A stretch of DNA of 64,000 nucleotides, taken from positions 64,575,028-64,639,027 of the forward strand of contig OY776129.1 of NCBI GenBank assembly GCA_963675135.1, read 5' to 3'. The stretch is from Galeopsis tetrahit (taxonomy: Eukaryota > Streptophyta > Magnoliopsida > Lamiales > Lamiaceae). This document shows positions 43,399 through 55,378 of the stretch, piece by piece; within the stretch, counting starts at the first letter, position 1, and every line of letters begins with the position of its first letter. The notes under the pieces were generated by a model, which was not told the DNA's origin, made no database searches, and was given only the letters and a program-made list of their open reading frames with translations. A program made the position numbers and the translations under genes.

Positions 43399-43490
43399 AT
43401 ATGGTAAAGCCTGTAAATGATGAAGCACAAGCCCAGAAAGAGAACTTATCATCTACTCCAGATGTAGTTTGGATTGCCTATGGTATATAA
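43399..43490 (+). other. Possible exon of an unidentified gene fragment
   Basis: TTTTCTTTGCAG (acceptor-like) precedes a short frame from ATG 43401 encoding about 27 residues (MVKPVNDEAQAQKENLSSTP and onward), followed by a possible donor at 43483. It reaches TAA at 43488-43490 if not spliced. The preceding 300 bp look like a leader and intron. No downstream exon was found. This is weak evidence only. Confidence 0.2.
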
Positions 43491-43644
43491 TTTTTCACTT
43501 AAATCAACTTTAAGAATGGATCAGATTAAAACTAATATATCTATTACTAATAAAATAAGTAATAAGTATTATTTAAAAATACACTTGAATTGTATGTGAA
43601 AATGAGAATTCCATTTTAATTGGTCTTTGTTATTTTTCATACCA

Positions 43645-44387
43645 TTAGTTAGAGCAATAATCGACCATCACAAGGTGCCTTAACGTCGAAACTTAGAAAA
43701 GGACCAAAACACTATGCCTGAAATCTGTTTAGCTAACATTTAATTTCAAAGAGTCTCGACTCAGTCCCAATATATCTACTTGTCTCTCCGCTGCAGTATG
43801 TAGTACATTTAACTTGCAGATTTAGATCCATATCACTTCTACACTGCTGTTACAAAATCAATAAGAAAAATTAATAAATAAACATCCTTGTCCCATTTCT
43901 TAAAAATTCAAATAAGTTATTAAATTATAAATTTATATTTAAGTAATTAAATACCAGATTTATCTTGGTATAAATATTTATTGTATTATTTTACTAGAGT
44001 ATTAATTTTTTATTGAAAGTATTTTCACTTTCAATAAAGAATACTAAAATAATACTATTAACATTTATTCCAAGCTAAATAAATGTGATAGTTAATTAAT
44101 ATAAAAACTAGATTTATAAGTTTATAACTTATTTTAAAAATTAATTAAGAAATGGGGCATGGACGTTTATTTATAAATTTCTTATTGATCAACCGACAAT
44201 GTGGAAGAGACATGAACGTCTAAATGTAATACATATTGTTGCAGAGACACAATTAGATATACAAATTAAGACAGAGTTGATACACAGTGGAGTGTTAGGT
44301 ACACGTATTTCAGGCATCGTGTTTGGTCATGTTCTAAATTTCGGCGTCAAGACACATTGTGATGGTCAATTATATTGCTCTAACTAA
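43645..44387. mobile_element. Foldback element, near-palindromic over about 740 bp
   Basis: The first bases TTAGTTAGAGC recur inverted at the end (GCTCTAACTAA, 44377-44387), and similarity continues inward: GACCATCACAA versus TTGTGATGGTC, GCCTGAAAT versus ATTTCAGGC, and ATCAATAAGAAA versus TTTCTTATTGAT. It closes at a centre with TATTGAAAGT/ACTTTCAATA (44011-44036). Arms are about 365 bp each and imperfect. The 62-codon frame at 44199 lies in an arm and is not a gene. Confidence 0.8.
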
Positions 44388-45428
44388 TATATGGATCAAG
44401 AGATTGTTGCAATGCATGCTATACAGCAAGAACATGGAGCATTTTGCCAAATACAATCATGCTTGTTTTGTTGAACAATTTATGCACATGATATATTGAA
44501 TCATAGAGGAATAATTCGCCATTTCCTTAAGTTTGACTTGAGCCCAAATCGAATATATTATTATAAGTTGTATAGGCCCAAACAGGTAAGTCATTGGGGA
44601 ACTAATACCATAGAAGGCCCAATTAACTCAAAGGTTCCCTAAGCACCCAAAATTACCATAATACTCCAGGTATAAAAAGTTTATAAATGCATAATTTTCT
44701 TGAGGTAAAAAATATTTTTTTTCTTATATATTAACAGTTATTCATTTCTTACACACATATTACATGAAAACTGATTTGAGCGTTGGAGTCCCCGCACCTG
44801 GGTCCTCTCCGGTGCGGCTTTTGCAGTCCATAAGCACTTGAAAAAGATGAAATCTCAATAGCCAATATTTTGGTCCGCATTATTGAAAATTTTGATTTTG
44901 ATCATTGAATCTTACTAGACTTCTCACAATATAGTATCTCATCTATAAGTGAATACTTCCTAGCTCTAAATATAAAGTTATATTCACTTGATCCTATTTC
45001 ACAAAATCTTGGGAGGGAAAGCAAAATGAAATTAGCTTGGAGTGTATTTGGATATAAGTGTTATGGTTTATGTGGAAATCCAGCGTCAAACAGAAATCAA
45101 CAACAACAAAGATGGTAGAAGAGATCAAATTAAGTGGAAGCATGGTTTTTTTTTTCTTTGAATTAATAAACATAAGTTGGCTTGCAACTATATTCATTAT
45201 CGTCTAATTAATACTTAAATCCAAAAAATGAATGTGCTGTAGTAAAGGGTGATTCTAATCAACTATTCATTATTGGTATATACTCGATCAAATCCAAAAT
45301 ATGTGCTGTGTGATTCAATCTTTTAGATTTTTTTTGTTTGATTTTTCATAGGAATTTTCACAAACCCTCATCTTTTACTTAATCTCCATATAAATAAATT
45401 AAAATTTCTTTTCTGATAAAAAATAATA
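44388..45428. other. Intergenic region with a small LTR-like remnant
   Basis: Around 44780-44830, GCGTTGGAGTCCCCGCACCT resembles the end region of the Gypsy LTR at 28692. It is probably a decayed LTR fragment. The rest is AT-rich with no supported gene. Confidence 0.3.
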
Positions 45429-45697
45429 TTCACTCCGTCCCATGATTACTTGAACAATTCTAATATGAAAATAACTTATAAAATTAGTACCTTTATAATT
45501 AAGTCACAACATTATTTTATTTTTAAAATTGACACACATATTGACCACATTTTCCTCTACATCTCACTAAATTTCCTTAACGGCCTTACTAAATTTCCAA
45601 TAAATCACATAAAATACCCCTCCTTTATTTTATCCCATACACCACTATATTTCCATTTCCTTAAAATGTGTGCCGTTCATTACGGGGACGGAGTGAG
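45429..45697. mobile_element. Stowaway-type MITE (Tc1/mariner), 269 bp
   Basis: Ends TTCACTCCGTCCC and GGGGACGGAGTGAG are inverted repeats of the Stowaway CTCCGTCCC class and are flanked by TA on both sides (45427-45428, 45698-45699). No coding capacity. Confidence 0.85.
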
Positions 45698-45999
45698 TAT
45701 TTATTTGGGTGCTCATTGGAGTCAAAGAATCATCTCACACTATATGCAATTTTTTTGTGAATTTTTTTCGAAGGAGTCAATCGTGTTTAACAATTAGAAA
45801 TATAACAAAAATAAGTAAGTAAATTTATTTGTTCCAAAATCAAGTGAAAGCGACTCAAATTCAATCAGCATAATTATATCATAAAAGTTGGATGTACTTC
45901 CCCAAATTATATCAAGAGCTGCGAGATCGTAGGATGTATAGGAAAACGGATCCCATTGTGCCGATCGAGATTCACTGCGAGCAGAAGGGCTATTCATTA

Positions 46000-46808
46000 C
46001 GGCTATTAATTGTTATGTATCCTTTAATCCCAAGCTAATTAGCAAGGGAATTTCGAAAATTAGTGAGGGCTTTTTTTGCCTTCGCTAATTAGCGAGTAAT
46101 TTAATAAATAAAAAAAAATCCCTCACTTATTAGCGAGGACAAAAATCCCTTGCTAAATAGCGAGGAATTTAGCAAGGAAAATTAATAAATTAAGAAAATG
46201 AATTCCTCGCTAAATCCTCACTAATTAGCACAATAAAAAATTGTTGATAATTTTTTTTTGAAATAAAAAGTAGAAATGAGATAAAATGTGAGTAGAGGAC
46301 CTAACCAGTTTTTTTCAGGTGAGAGAACGGAGAAAAGAAATGAGAGATCAATGGGAGGGGGAAACCGTCTGTTACAATTTATGGTAATGATTGCGTCGAC
46401 GAACAAGGGGACTCATCCCAAATTTTGCCGCCTTAATGACAAAACAACTGACGATGAGTAAGTTGTCACATTTTGGTCAACCGACTTTACTCCGCTTGGC
46501 AGACGAGGCATCGTGATAATTGCACCGCAATGCTCCTTGCAAATTCAAAATTTTCAATGCGACTGTCTCCTCGCAAATTTAAAATTATGCAATGCGACGG
46601 ACAGCTCGTTGCATGTATTATGCAATACGTTCCTATTTCCATAACTGTTAAAAGACCATTGCATTGCCCGTATCGTTATGCAAAAAGAATTTTTTTTGGT
46701 CAAAAAATTCAACATTGTTTACCATTTTGACCAATTAGCTAGACCCAAATCCGTTGCAAAATTTGATGGATTACTTAAACGTAGTAAATACCCATCCTTT
46801 TTGTAGTG
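46000..46808. mobile_element. CACTA-type fragment with right terminus
   Basis: Ends TTTTTGTAGTG at 46808, the inverse of CACTACAAAAA. Bases 46035-46230 hold repeated GCTAATTAGCGAG / TTGCTAAATAGCGAGG motifs and 46500-46640 hold GCAATGCGAC motifs, like subterminal repeats. A left CACTA terminus was not found, so its extent is uncertain. Confidence 0.45.
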
Positions 46809-46811
46809 GCA

Positions 46812-46819
46812 GGTACATG
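46812..46819. repeat. Left 8-bp target duplication of hAT element
   Basis: GGTACATG, repeated exactly at 48321-48328. Confidence 0.85.
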
Positions 46820-47173
46820 TAGGAGTGTTAAAAAAAATAAAAAAATCGGACCAGTTAGTTTCCGGTCCAACAAATTTTGGATTCCGGTCTTCCGGTCCAG
46901 ACCGGTTTGCACCAGAATTTTTTTTAATTTTTTTTTACTAATAAACCCTCACTTATTTTTCAAAACCAAGCAATTGGTGAGAATGTGTCGAGATCTATTA
47001 CATTTTTTGCATATATATAATTTAACAAACATATTTAATTTATTTTTAGGGTCAAAAGATCATTAATAATAATGTAAATAAAATTCACATTGGCGTAGAT
47101 TGATTTCAAATTAAAAGCAAACACTTTAATTTTCATACACAAATTCATCAATCTTGTTATTGCTTTCATAAAC

Positions 47174-47482
47174 CACTACAAAATATTACTGAAAAGGCAT
47201 CGGCAAATGGCAACGGCAGGCCGGCCGATGTGAAAAGGGGACGACATTTAATGCCCGATGCAAAATGGCATCGGCAGTGGGCCCCGATGCGAAATGGCAT
47301 CGGCATTTAATGGCCGATGCAAAATGGCATCGGCAGTGGGCCCCGATGCGAAATGGCATCGACATTTAATGGCCGATGCAAAATAGCATCGGCAGTGGGC
47401 CCCGATGCCATTTGGTAACGCCCCCCCCCCCCCCGATGCAAAATGGCATCGGCAGTGGGCCCGATGCCTTCCCCGTCGCCTC
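47174..47482. mobile_element. Nested CACTA-like end with GCATCGGC/GCCGATGC repeats
   Basis: Starts CACTACAAAATATTACTG and is followed by four to five copies of a roughly 60-bp unit made of inverted GCATCGGC and GCCGATGC motifs, with a C14-15 run at about 47420. The opposite terminus was not found. Confidence 0.5.
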
Positions 47483-47523
47483 CAACCCTAAACCCTAAAC
47501 CTCTAAAACCCTAAACCCTAAAT
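47483..47523. repeat. Short telomere-like repeat
   Basis: Five CCCTAAA-type heptamers, slightly imperfect, directly after the palindrome repeats. It is the plant telomere motif but too short for a telomere. Telobox-like motifs also occur in plant promoters. Confidence 0.6.
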
Positions 47524-48320
47524 GTATGGTTTTTTTTTAATTTAATAATTATATACTGATAATAAACACGTTAATAAATAATTTTAAAAAATCTTAAAAT
47601 AATTAATCTTGATTAATTAAAAAATCAAAATAATTAATCTTGATTAATTAAAAAATCAAAATAATTAGCATTGGTAATCTTGATTATGGTATCTTTGTCC
47701 TACGTTTCCTAATTTTATAGGAATATCCTTTAATTTTTTAAATTTCCATAAAATAGTGTTAATTATGTAAGTAAATATAATGATGTAGATAATGACACAT
47801 CGTCATTTGATTAATTAAAAAATCAAAATAATTAGCATTATATATATATGTCATGTATATTTGCGTGGATTTTGATAGTTGCGTGAGTATGACTTATGAA
47901 TTTAGCATTACTCCTGATCAGAGTGAAACGAACATTATATATAATATACTACAACAATTAGGAAATTAATCAAGCTTATTCTCTGCAATTAAAAAAAATA
48001 TATATATATTCACTAGTACTCCATATTAGATAAGTGTATTTTAATTGAAAATGAACTAGAGAATAATTTTATAATAGATGAAAATATTTTTAATTAAATG
48101 GATAAGTGAATTCATATTTTTAAATGGATAAGTGAAAATAATTATATATATTTAATGTTGTGAATTGAAAATTAGAATGAATTTAAATGATGTGATTATA
48201 ATATTATAAAAAAAAGCGGTCCAAACCCGGACAGGAATTTACCGGTCCGATCTCCAGTCCGCCCTTTAGCATACATTTCGGTCTCGGTCCGGTCCGGTTT
48301 TGGACCGATGCACACCCCTA

Positions 48321-48328
48321 GGTACATG
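48321..48328. repeat. Right 8-bp target duplication of hAT element
   Basis: GGTACATG, identical to 46812-46819. Confidence 0.85.
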
Positions 48329-49063
48329 GATGCACTCCCCCCAAAATAGACATATTATAGACGCACTTCTCCAAATTACCTATAATACCATTTTCCCTAA
48401 AAAAACTCCCCTAATAAATACACCCCACCATCAAAACCCTAAATTTTTCATCATCTTCTTCTTCGTCCCTTGACTTCCCACATCCCACCCGCCGCCGGCT
48501 CCTGTTATCATGCCCAGGTAGCCGCCTGCCATAGCTGCTCCACCCCTCTCCTCCCTTTCTTCGTTCTTTTTTTTTTTTCCTGCTGTAAAAACAGTCCCCA
48601 CCCACTCGCCACCATGCCCAGGTCCCCCACCGCCACGTCCAAGCCACCTCCGGCCACAGACGCCCCATATCTCTCCTCCATTTCTTCGTTCTGTTTTTTC
48701 TTTTTTTTTTCCTGCTGCAAAAAAAGTCCCCACCCCACCCGCCACCATTCCCAGGCTGCCCCCGTGCCCAGTCGCCCACTTCCTCCTTTTCAACCAACTA
48801 TTGTGTAAAAAAAATCCTTTCGATAAACCCGTGTCGACAATAATTTATATTTTTCACATTAGTTTGTCGAAAATATGTCTTTTTTTCTTTAGGTATCTAC
48901 TTTTTTTTTTTAATTTTTTAATTTCTGGATGTGGTGGTTGGTGGCGGCGTTGGTTGCCGGAGATGGCTGCGACAGTGGCAATGATTGTAATTAGGGTCTA
49001 ATAGGACTAATAAACTTAAAAGGATGGCTCTTTTTATTAAAAGGATAAAATGTTAATAAATTT
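48329..49063. repeat. Dispersed segment, copy 1, with GC-rich tandem repeats
   Basis: The first 150 bp (GATGCACTCCC, AAAATAGACATATTATAG, ATAATACCATTTTCC, ACCATCAAAACCCTAA) recur at 55554-56400. Bases 48460-48790 hold GC-rich text with about three degenerate copies of a 130-bp unit (TTTCTTCGTTCT, T run, CCTGCTG, AGTCCCCACCC, CATGCCCAGG). Long frames on both strands here come from this composition and are not supported as genes. Confidence 0.5.
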
Positions 49064-49082
49064 AACATTTTATATGGATATT
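49064..49082. repeat. Left target duplication of full-length L1
   Basis: Nineteen bases beginning AACATTTTATATG, repeated at 55338-55356 with one mismatch. Confidence 0.75.
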
Positions 49083-49102
49083 ACACATGTTCTAGAGAGA
49101 GA

Positions 49103-51442
49103 ATGAGAGTTAGAGAGAGAAAGGGAGAGGAGTGGGTGAGGCTGTGCGGGGTAGAGTCTAGGGGTAACCATACACTCCCTTCCGAGCGTTTTCCGGTGAG
49201 GCAGAAAGAACCTTGGCCCATTAGGATAGATGATCGATGGGTTCCGACGCGGGATTTCAATTTGAGCAGTGGTGTTTATCCAAGAAATGGGGGTAAATCT
49301 CCGGAGTGGTTGAGAAGGATTGAGTCTTCCACTTTCTCCTTCTTTTTCAGTAATTTTCCGGCGGTAATAACCATTCCCATCCTATTACAACGTTTCAATC
49401 AACTGGGCATGGTCAAAGATATCTATATCTCTAAGAAGAGGAACCGAAGGGGGGAAGCCTTCGGTTTCGTAAGGTTCTCCAATAGCGGTAGTAGGCGGAA
49501 GATCGAAGAAGGACTGAATTCCATTTGGTTCGATAGCTACAAGTTACGCGCTAATCTTTCTAAGTTCAATAGACAAGGAAGCGAGAACAAGGAAACGGCC
49601 AGAAAATTCGTGTTATCTTCACCCAATAGGATTCAGGTGGGAGTAACATACGTTGACAGAGTTCAGCAATGGTAGAGACTTGATAGCTCATTGCCGCAGG
49701 GTGTAGGAGTTCAGCAAGGGCAGAGATTTGATAGCTCATTGCCGCAGGGTGTAGCAGCTAATCCTATCTAAGCTCCTTCTATTAGGAGGCAGAACGCACG
49801 TTTTACCTTTCAATCAACCTCTGAAGAGGGTGCCTGGGTGGTGGGATGTTACACAGGCCAACTAAAAAGAAACATTGATTGGGTCACCCATAGGGACGAT
49901 ATCACAAGTGAATGTGGTCAAAAACTCAATATTCTTCACATGGGGGGAAATCTCGTTCTCCTCAAGCCAACAGGGGAAGAATCTCTTGATACTTTATTGG
50001 CTGGGTTGGAGGATTGGTCGGGATATTAGTTTGAATCCATTACTCCCTGGGATAAAAAGGATATTAGCAACTACAGATCTGTTTGGATCAAATTATACGG
50101 GGTCCCCCTTCATGTTTGGAATAGGCGTTTCTTCAAACGTCTTGCTCTCCTTTTCGGATGCCTGGTGGATATAGATAAGCATACGGAAGCAAAATCATTC
50201 TTTGGATTCGCACGAGTTCGTATTATGCTATCGGGCCCAATTCTAACAAACGTCTCCAATATTTCTCCTATCATTGATGATGCCCCTTTTATCATCAGAA
50301 TTTTGGAGGAATCGGAGGTCGTACCTTTTTCGGATGAGGTGCTATCCTCCGACTTGGAACTGTCCGATTCCGACTCTGAGGAAAAATGGACTGTAGTGGA
50401 AACGGAACCGGAATTTTCCGGCGTACCGGAGACTCCTGATCTTGATGCCGAAACCGGTGATTCAGTGGACGGTGGGGCCCATGATTCAACTTCCGTAAAT
50501 GGCTCCTCGTCTTTCGTCCCGAATTCATTGGGAGTGGTTAATTCCGCAAGGGTCGAGGAGGATTTCACGCGTGAAGTTAATGATCCGGCGTTTGTGGCAT
50601 CCCAAATAAATTCCATTAATGGGGATTTTATTGGTGATCATTATGATCCGGCAATCTCTCCAATTTATGATCCGGTGATTGAGGTATCCCAAATTAATTC
50701 CATTAATGGCGAAATTAATGGTGATCATAATTGCCTTGACCCTGTGATTACCCCTGATTATGATCCGTCAATCTCTCCAATTCATGTTCCAGTGATTGAG
50801 GTATCCCATATTAATTCCATTAATGGTGATCATAATTGCCTTGACCCTGTGATTACCCCTGATTATGATCCGGCAATCTCTCCAATTCATGTTCCAGCGA
50901 TTGAGGTATCCCATCTTAACTCTATTAATTCCATTAAAGATGCCATTTATGGCGATTTCTCTCCCCCGATTTCCAGTTCCCCTACCCTTGACCCAAATAT
51001 GATCCATTCACCCCCTGTTCGCACCATTCGCGCCCATACACCCACTGTTCGAGCTGTCCCTTATCTAGTTACTGCCCGTCCTCCACCTTTGACCCTTTCA
51101 CCTAGACTTGATCATTCCCCTTCCCCTCTTTCAGGTCCCCCCATTCCTGTCCTCCCTCACTCTGGTGGAGCAATACAAGTTCCCTTTGCTCCTTCTTCGT
51201 TGGAACCTATTCCCGTGTCCCCCATTCCCCCTCTCCCTCCCCGTCCACCAAAGCCACCCAAAAAAACCAGGATACCTCCAAGTATTAAAAAGAAACTGGC
51301 CAAGGAGGAATGGGAGTCGTTTGCAAGAGATTTTGAGATCAACGGTGAGGAAGCTTCTATTATTAATATCCGTAATTTTGGATGCCAGTTGGGTATTAAA
51401 GAAAGAGATTCCGAGCGTGAGAGCTCCGGCCGGAAGAGTTGA
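49103..51442 (+). pseudogene. L1 ORF1 (RRM plus DUF4283-like), three in-frame stops
   Basis: One frame runs throughout. An RRM lies near codons 75-130 with RNP2 FFFSNF and RNP1 RGEAFGFVRF. A DUF4283-like segment follows (YRSVWIKLYGVPLHVWNRRF, about 50070-50140) that is typical of plant L1 ORF1. Then come an acidic region, roughly three copies of a 33-residue repeat (HNCLDPVITPDYDP and IEVSHINSING units, about 50590-50930) and a Pro-rich tail. Stops interrupt at 49673-49675, 49769-49771 and 50027-50029. A 57-bp direct repeat lies at about 49662-49770. The protein would coat L1 RNA. It ends 44 bp before the ORF2 ATG, in a different frame. Confidence 0.85.
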
Positions 51443-51485
51443 TGTTCTTGCCCGAAGCTGTATACAGGTGTTTTATTCTATTTTT

Positions 51486-54400
51486 ATGCGTCTCCTTAGT
51501 TACAATGTTCGAGGGCTTGTTAGTAGTGTTAAGAGGAACGAAGTAAAAGAGTTGATATCAAACAATAAATCAGAGGTTTGCTTTTTGCAATAAACTAAGT
51601 TAGAAAATATTGACCCAATTATGAGCATCGGCGTCTGGGGAATCCGGAAATGTGGGTTCGTTTTTAGACCTTCTGAAGGTCGTTCTGGTGGTATTGCAAC
51701 ATTTTGGGATGACGATTTTCTTCAATGTGTAAGCGCCTGGCACGCTACTGGTTTTCTGGTGGTAAATGGGCGTCGTAAAAAGGATAACGCGGATATCTGC
51801 TTGATAAATGTGTACGCTCCATGTCACCCTAGGGAGAAGAGACAATTATGGGATACCCTTTCACTGGTAATACAACAGAACAGGGGTAAGCAAATTTGTC
51901 TTGCGGTTGACTTTAATGCCATTCGACATCCATCCGAGAGAGTGGGGAGGACGAATTGCAATAACACGAAAGAGATGGAGGACTTTGATCAATTTATCTT
52001 GGATGCTAATCTTGTAGAAATACCTCTTTTTGGACGAAGCTTTACTTGGTATAGAACTGATGGAACGTGCAAAAGCAAACTGGACCGGGTGTTACTCAAT
52101 GAAGAATGGCTTCAAGCGGATCCTCCCACAAGGCTTAAGGGTCTCCCTCGGTCTATTTCGGATCACTGCCCTCTCATTCTTGAAGAACTTATCGTTAATT
52201 GGGGGCCCAAACCTTTCCGCTTCTTCAATGCGTGGCTTAAACACCCCTCCTTCAAATCTGATGCGGCTAATTTCTGGAATAACTTGCAAGTCGAAGGCAG
52301 AGGCAGCTTTGTCATCAAGGAAAAATTCAAAATGGCCAAGGCATTTTTTCGAGAATGGAGTAAAGAGCACTTTGGAAATCTGGATGCCCGAATTGAGTAT
52401 AACAAACAGAAACTCTTGGAACTGGATCTTATTGATGATGCATTGGGGTTGGAGGTGGACGAGATTGCTCAAAGACGATCGATTATGGCCGACATTCTCA
52501 CAGATTGAACGGCGAGACATAGCTTTCTTAGTCAAAAAGCGAAAGCCCAATGGTTAAAGGAGGGTGATATCAACTCCAAATTCTTTCTTAAGTGCATAAA
52601 TGTTAGACGAAAAATCAATGACCTCTCTAACATTCGTGTGGACGGTGTTTGGCTCTCCTCTCCGGACGATATAAAAAGGGCGGTTGCGGATCACTTTAAA
52701 AGACATTTTCAGGCGCCCAACATACTCCGCCCAAAATTCCCTCACGATCTGGCTGTTCATAAAATCAGTGCACAAGATAACGTGATGCTTGCTGCAGCCT
52801 TCACTCCTGAGGAAATTAAGGATGCCGTGTGGAGTTGTGAACCCTCAAAGTCGCCTGGTACGGACGGTTTTACGATGGATTTCGTCAAAGCCAATTGGGA
52901 TGTTTTGAAGGCTGATTTCCAGAGGTTGTTTGATGAATTTCACTTAAATGAGAAGTTCGTCAAAGGCTTCAATCCTTCCTTCATAACCCTTATTCCGAAA
53001 AAACTGAGCGCGGAATGTATTAACGACTACCGGCCCATATCCATGATTAATTGTTCCTATAAAACTATTGCTAAGGTTTTAGCGAGAAGCCTGTCAAAGG
53101 TAATTGGGTCGGTGATCTCGGAGACACAATCTGGGTTCGTTTAGGGGAGGCAGATTTTAGACGGCGTGCTTGTGCTAAATGAACTTATTGATGATGCAAA
53201 AAAGAAGAGGTTGGAGAGGCTCTTTTTTAAGATCGATTTTGCAAAAGCCTTTGACTTTGTGGACTGGAATTTCTTGGATGACATGTTAAAAAGCATGGAA
53301 TTTGCTCCTAAATGGCGTAAATGGATTCGGGAATGCGTTTCATCGGCCTCTACGTCTGTCCTTGTCAATGGCAGCCCTTCAGTCGAATTCCACCATCAAC
53401 GGGGGCTTCGACAAGGGGATCCTCTATCCCCGTTACTCTTTATTATTGCGGCTGAAGTATTAAGCGCCCTTATCTCTAGAGCCTCTTCTCTCGGCATTTA
53501 CGATTCAGTAAAAGTGGGGAGAACGGAGGTTCCGGTAACGCATCTTCAATATGCCGATGATACTATATTGGTGGGGGAGGCGACCACGAAAAACATATGG
53601 GCCCTCAAGTGCTTACTGATTAATTTTGAGAGATTATCCGGACTTAAGATTAATTTTTCAAAGTGCAGTCTTATTGGTCTTAATGTGGATTCGGAAGTGC
53701 AACAGGGTTTGGCTGATTTCTTAGGTTGCGGTGTTGGGGCGCTTCCCATGAATTTCCTTGGAATTCAAGTGGGAATTAATCATCAAACAACACTAGCTTG
53801 GAAAGGGGTTGTGGAAAAGGTGAAAAATAGAATTAAAATGTGGGAGGATCGACAAATCTCTTTCGGTGGAAGGATCACATTGCTCAACGCGGTTCTCGTT
53901 TCGCTGCCTATCTATTATCTATCCCTTTATCGTATTCCTAAAAAAATCTTGAGTGACCTAGTTAGATTGCAACGTAATTTTTTGTGGGGGGGGTGGTGTG
54001 AGCACTACAAAAATTCCATGGGTCTCATGGAAGGATATTTGTAGACCTAAGCCAGTCGGGGGACTTGATGTTCGAAATCTTGATTTATTTAACATTTCTC
54101 TCCTTGGCAGGTGGGCGTGGAGGCTGCGTACGGAACCAAAGGCACTATGGGTTAAAATTCTTGACTCTAAGTACGAGATAAATTTGACAGGTGACGCTGC
54201 TGTAACGGTGCACAGGAGCTATCACTCAAGCTGGTGGAATATGCTTACTGCTCAATTTGCTGAAAATGGTCAAAATTCTTGGTTCACCAATAACATGGTA
54301 AAGATTATGGGGTGCGGCAGCGATACATTCCTATGGCATGATAGATGGTCGGATCAACCAGCCCTGAAAGATCTTTACCCTAGGCTTTACTCTCTATGTG

Positions 54401-55194
54401 TTAATAAGGATACCCGCCTCAACGAATCGGGTAATTGGGAAAACGACACTTGGTCTTGGGATATTCATTGGCGGAGGCCCCTCTTCGCCTGGGAAGCGCA
54501 ATTAGTTGATCAGCTGGGGTGCTCGCTGGCTGCCTTACACTTGCAGGCCTCGACTTCGGATTCGTGGCGTTGGAAAGCTTCTGTCGATGGTAAGTACAAC
54601 CCCAAATCCGCCTACGGAGGTTTCGTGTTGCCAGCACAGACGCAGACCCTTTGTATCGAGGCTCATGCTGCAATCAAGAGGATCTGGAATAAATCGACTC
54701 CTCTAAAATTCTCGGGGTTGGCCTGGAAGGTGTTACGAGGACGTCTTGCCACTCAGAGCGAACTTCATATGCGGAATATATTAAGTGCCGGAGCAGATCT
54801 GGATTGCGCTCTTTGTGGAACAAGTGAAGAAAACCTGCAACATCTGTTTGTTGGATGCGACAGGGCTAATAAGATTTGGAGGCTGACCTTCGCTTGGCTT
54901 GATAGTAGCTCACCAATGTCGAATGATATTACTTCACATTTTCACCAATTCTGTGGCATCGCCGGATCTCAGCGAAAAAAGAACATATTGGAATGCATTT
55001 GGTGCTTGACGGCCTGGTTTGTTTGGAATGCTAGAAATAAGAAGATATTCTCACATGAAGAGTCGAAATCGAAAAAGCTGTTTGATGACATTCGAGCAAA
55101 GGCCTGGAGTATTTTTTGTCTTCATAATGTACGCCCAACTACGATCTCTTTTCATGATTGGTGTGTCTGCCCGAGAGCAGCAATATGTTCATAA
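51486..55194 (+). pseudogene. L1 ORF2 (endonuclease-RT-zf-RVT), disrupted
   Basis: Starts MRLLSYNVRGL, the usual opening of the APE-type endonuclease, with later NVYAPCHPREK, VDFNAIRHPSER and SDHCPL. Reverse transcriptase follows with SPGTDGFTMDF, DYRPISMIN, GLRQGDPLSP and LQYADD (YADD at 53550-53561). The C-terminal zf-RVT (LKFSGLAWKVLRGR, CALCGTSEENLQHLF) ends at 55194. Breaks: stops at 51591-51593, 52506-52508 and 53142-53144, and a frame change at an eight-G run near 53987-53994. One endonuclease position reads VDFN where GDFN is usual. Total length is normal for plant L1 ORF2. Confidence 0.92.
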
Positions 55195-55284
55195 GGAGGG
55201 TTATCTTGTTATAGTTTTAGCTGGGGTTGTTCCTTTTCATTGTATTGTAATAGCATGCTGTTGTACCTAGTCTAATTCTCATGA

Positions 55285-55297
55285 GTACCTCTGGTAC
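55285..55297 (+). other. L1 3'-UTR hairpin
   Basis: GTACCTCTGGTAC, identical to 26978-26990 though surrounding 3' UTR sequence has diverged, and again followed by CATTTTTTCCTTT and the A tail. Confidence 0.5.
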
Positions 55298-55337
55298 TCT
55301 ATTCTAATAAAATACAACATTTTTTCCTTTAAAAAAA

Positions 55338-55356
55338 AACATTTTATATGCATATT
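55338..55356. repeat. Right target duplication of full-length L1
   Basis: Matches 49064-49082 except one base. Confidence 0.75.
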
Positions 55357-55378
55357 TAATTAATAAATGCAGAGGGGG

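Larger units (their letters stand above)
46820..48320. mobile_element. Non-autonomous hAT element, 1.5 kb
   Basis: Flanked by a perfect 8-bp duplication GGTACATG. Ends are TAGGAGTGT and ACACCCCTA, imperfect inverted repeats of the hAT class. Subterminal regions carry mirrored GGTCCGGT / ACCGGTCC motifs (46850-46910, 48210-48310). There is no transposase. A second, palindrome-rich element end is nested inside at 47174. Confidence 0.82.
49083..55337 (+). mobile_element. Full-length L1-type LINE, inactive
   Basis: About 6.25 kb with a short 5' UTR, ORF1, ORF2, 3' UTR and a short A tail (55331-55339). It is flanked by a 19-bp duplication with one mismatch. ORF1 carries three stop codons; ORF2 carries three stops and one frameshift. 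Same family as the truncated copy at 24690-27032. Confidence 0.92.

Noticed and set aside
44199..44387. 62-codon ORF on plus
   Set aside because: It lies wholly inside one arm of the foldback element and has no domain.
47483..47523. True interstitial telomere
   Set aside because: Only about five imperfect heptamers within a transposon; too short to imply a chromosome fusion or telomere.
48411..48808. Overlapping 76-128 codon frames on both strands
   Set aside because: GC-rich low-complexity tandem repeats give open frames in several phases at once. No motif supports any of them.
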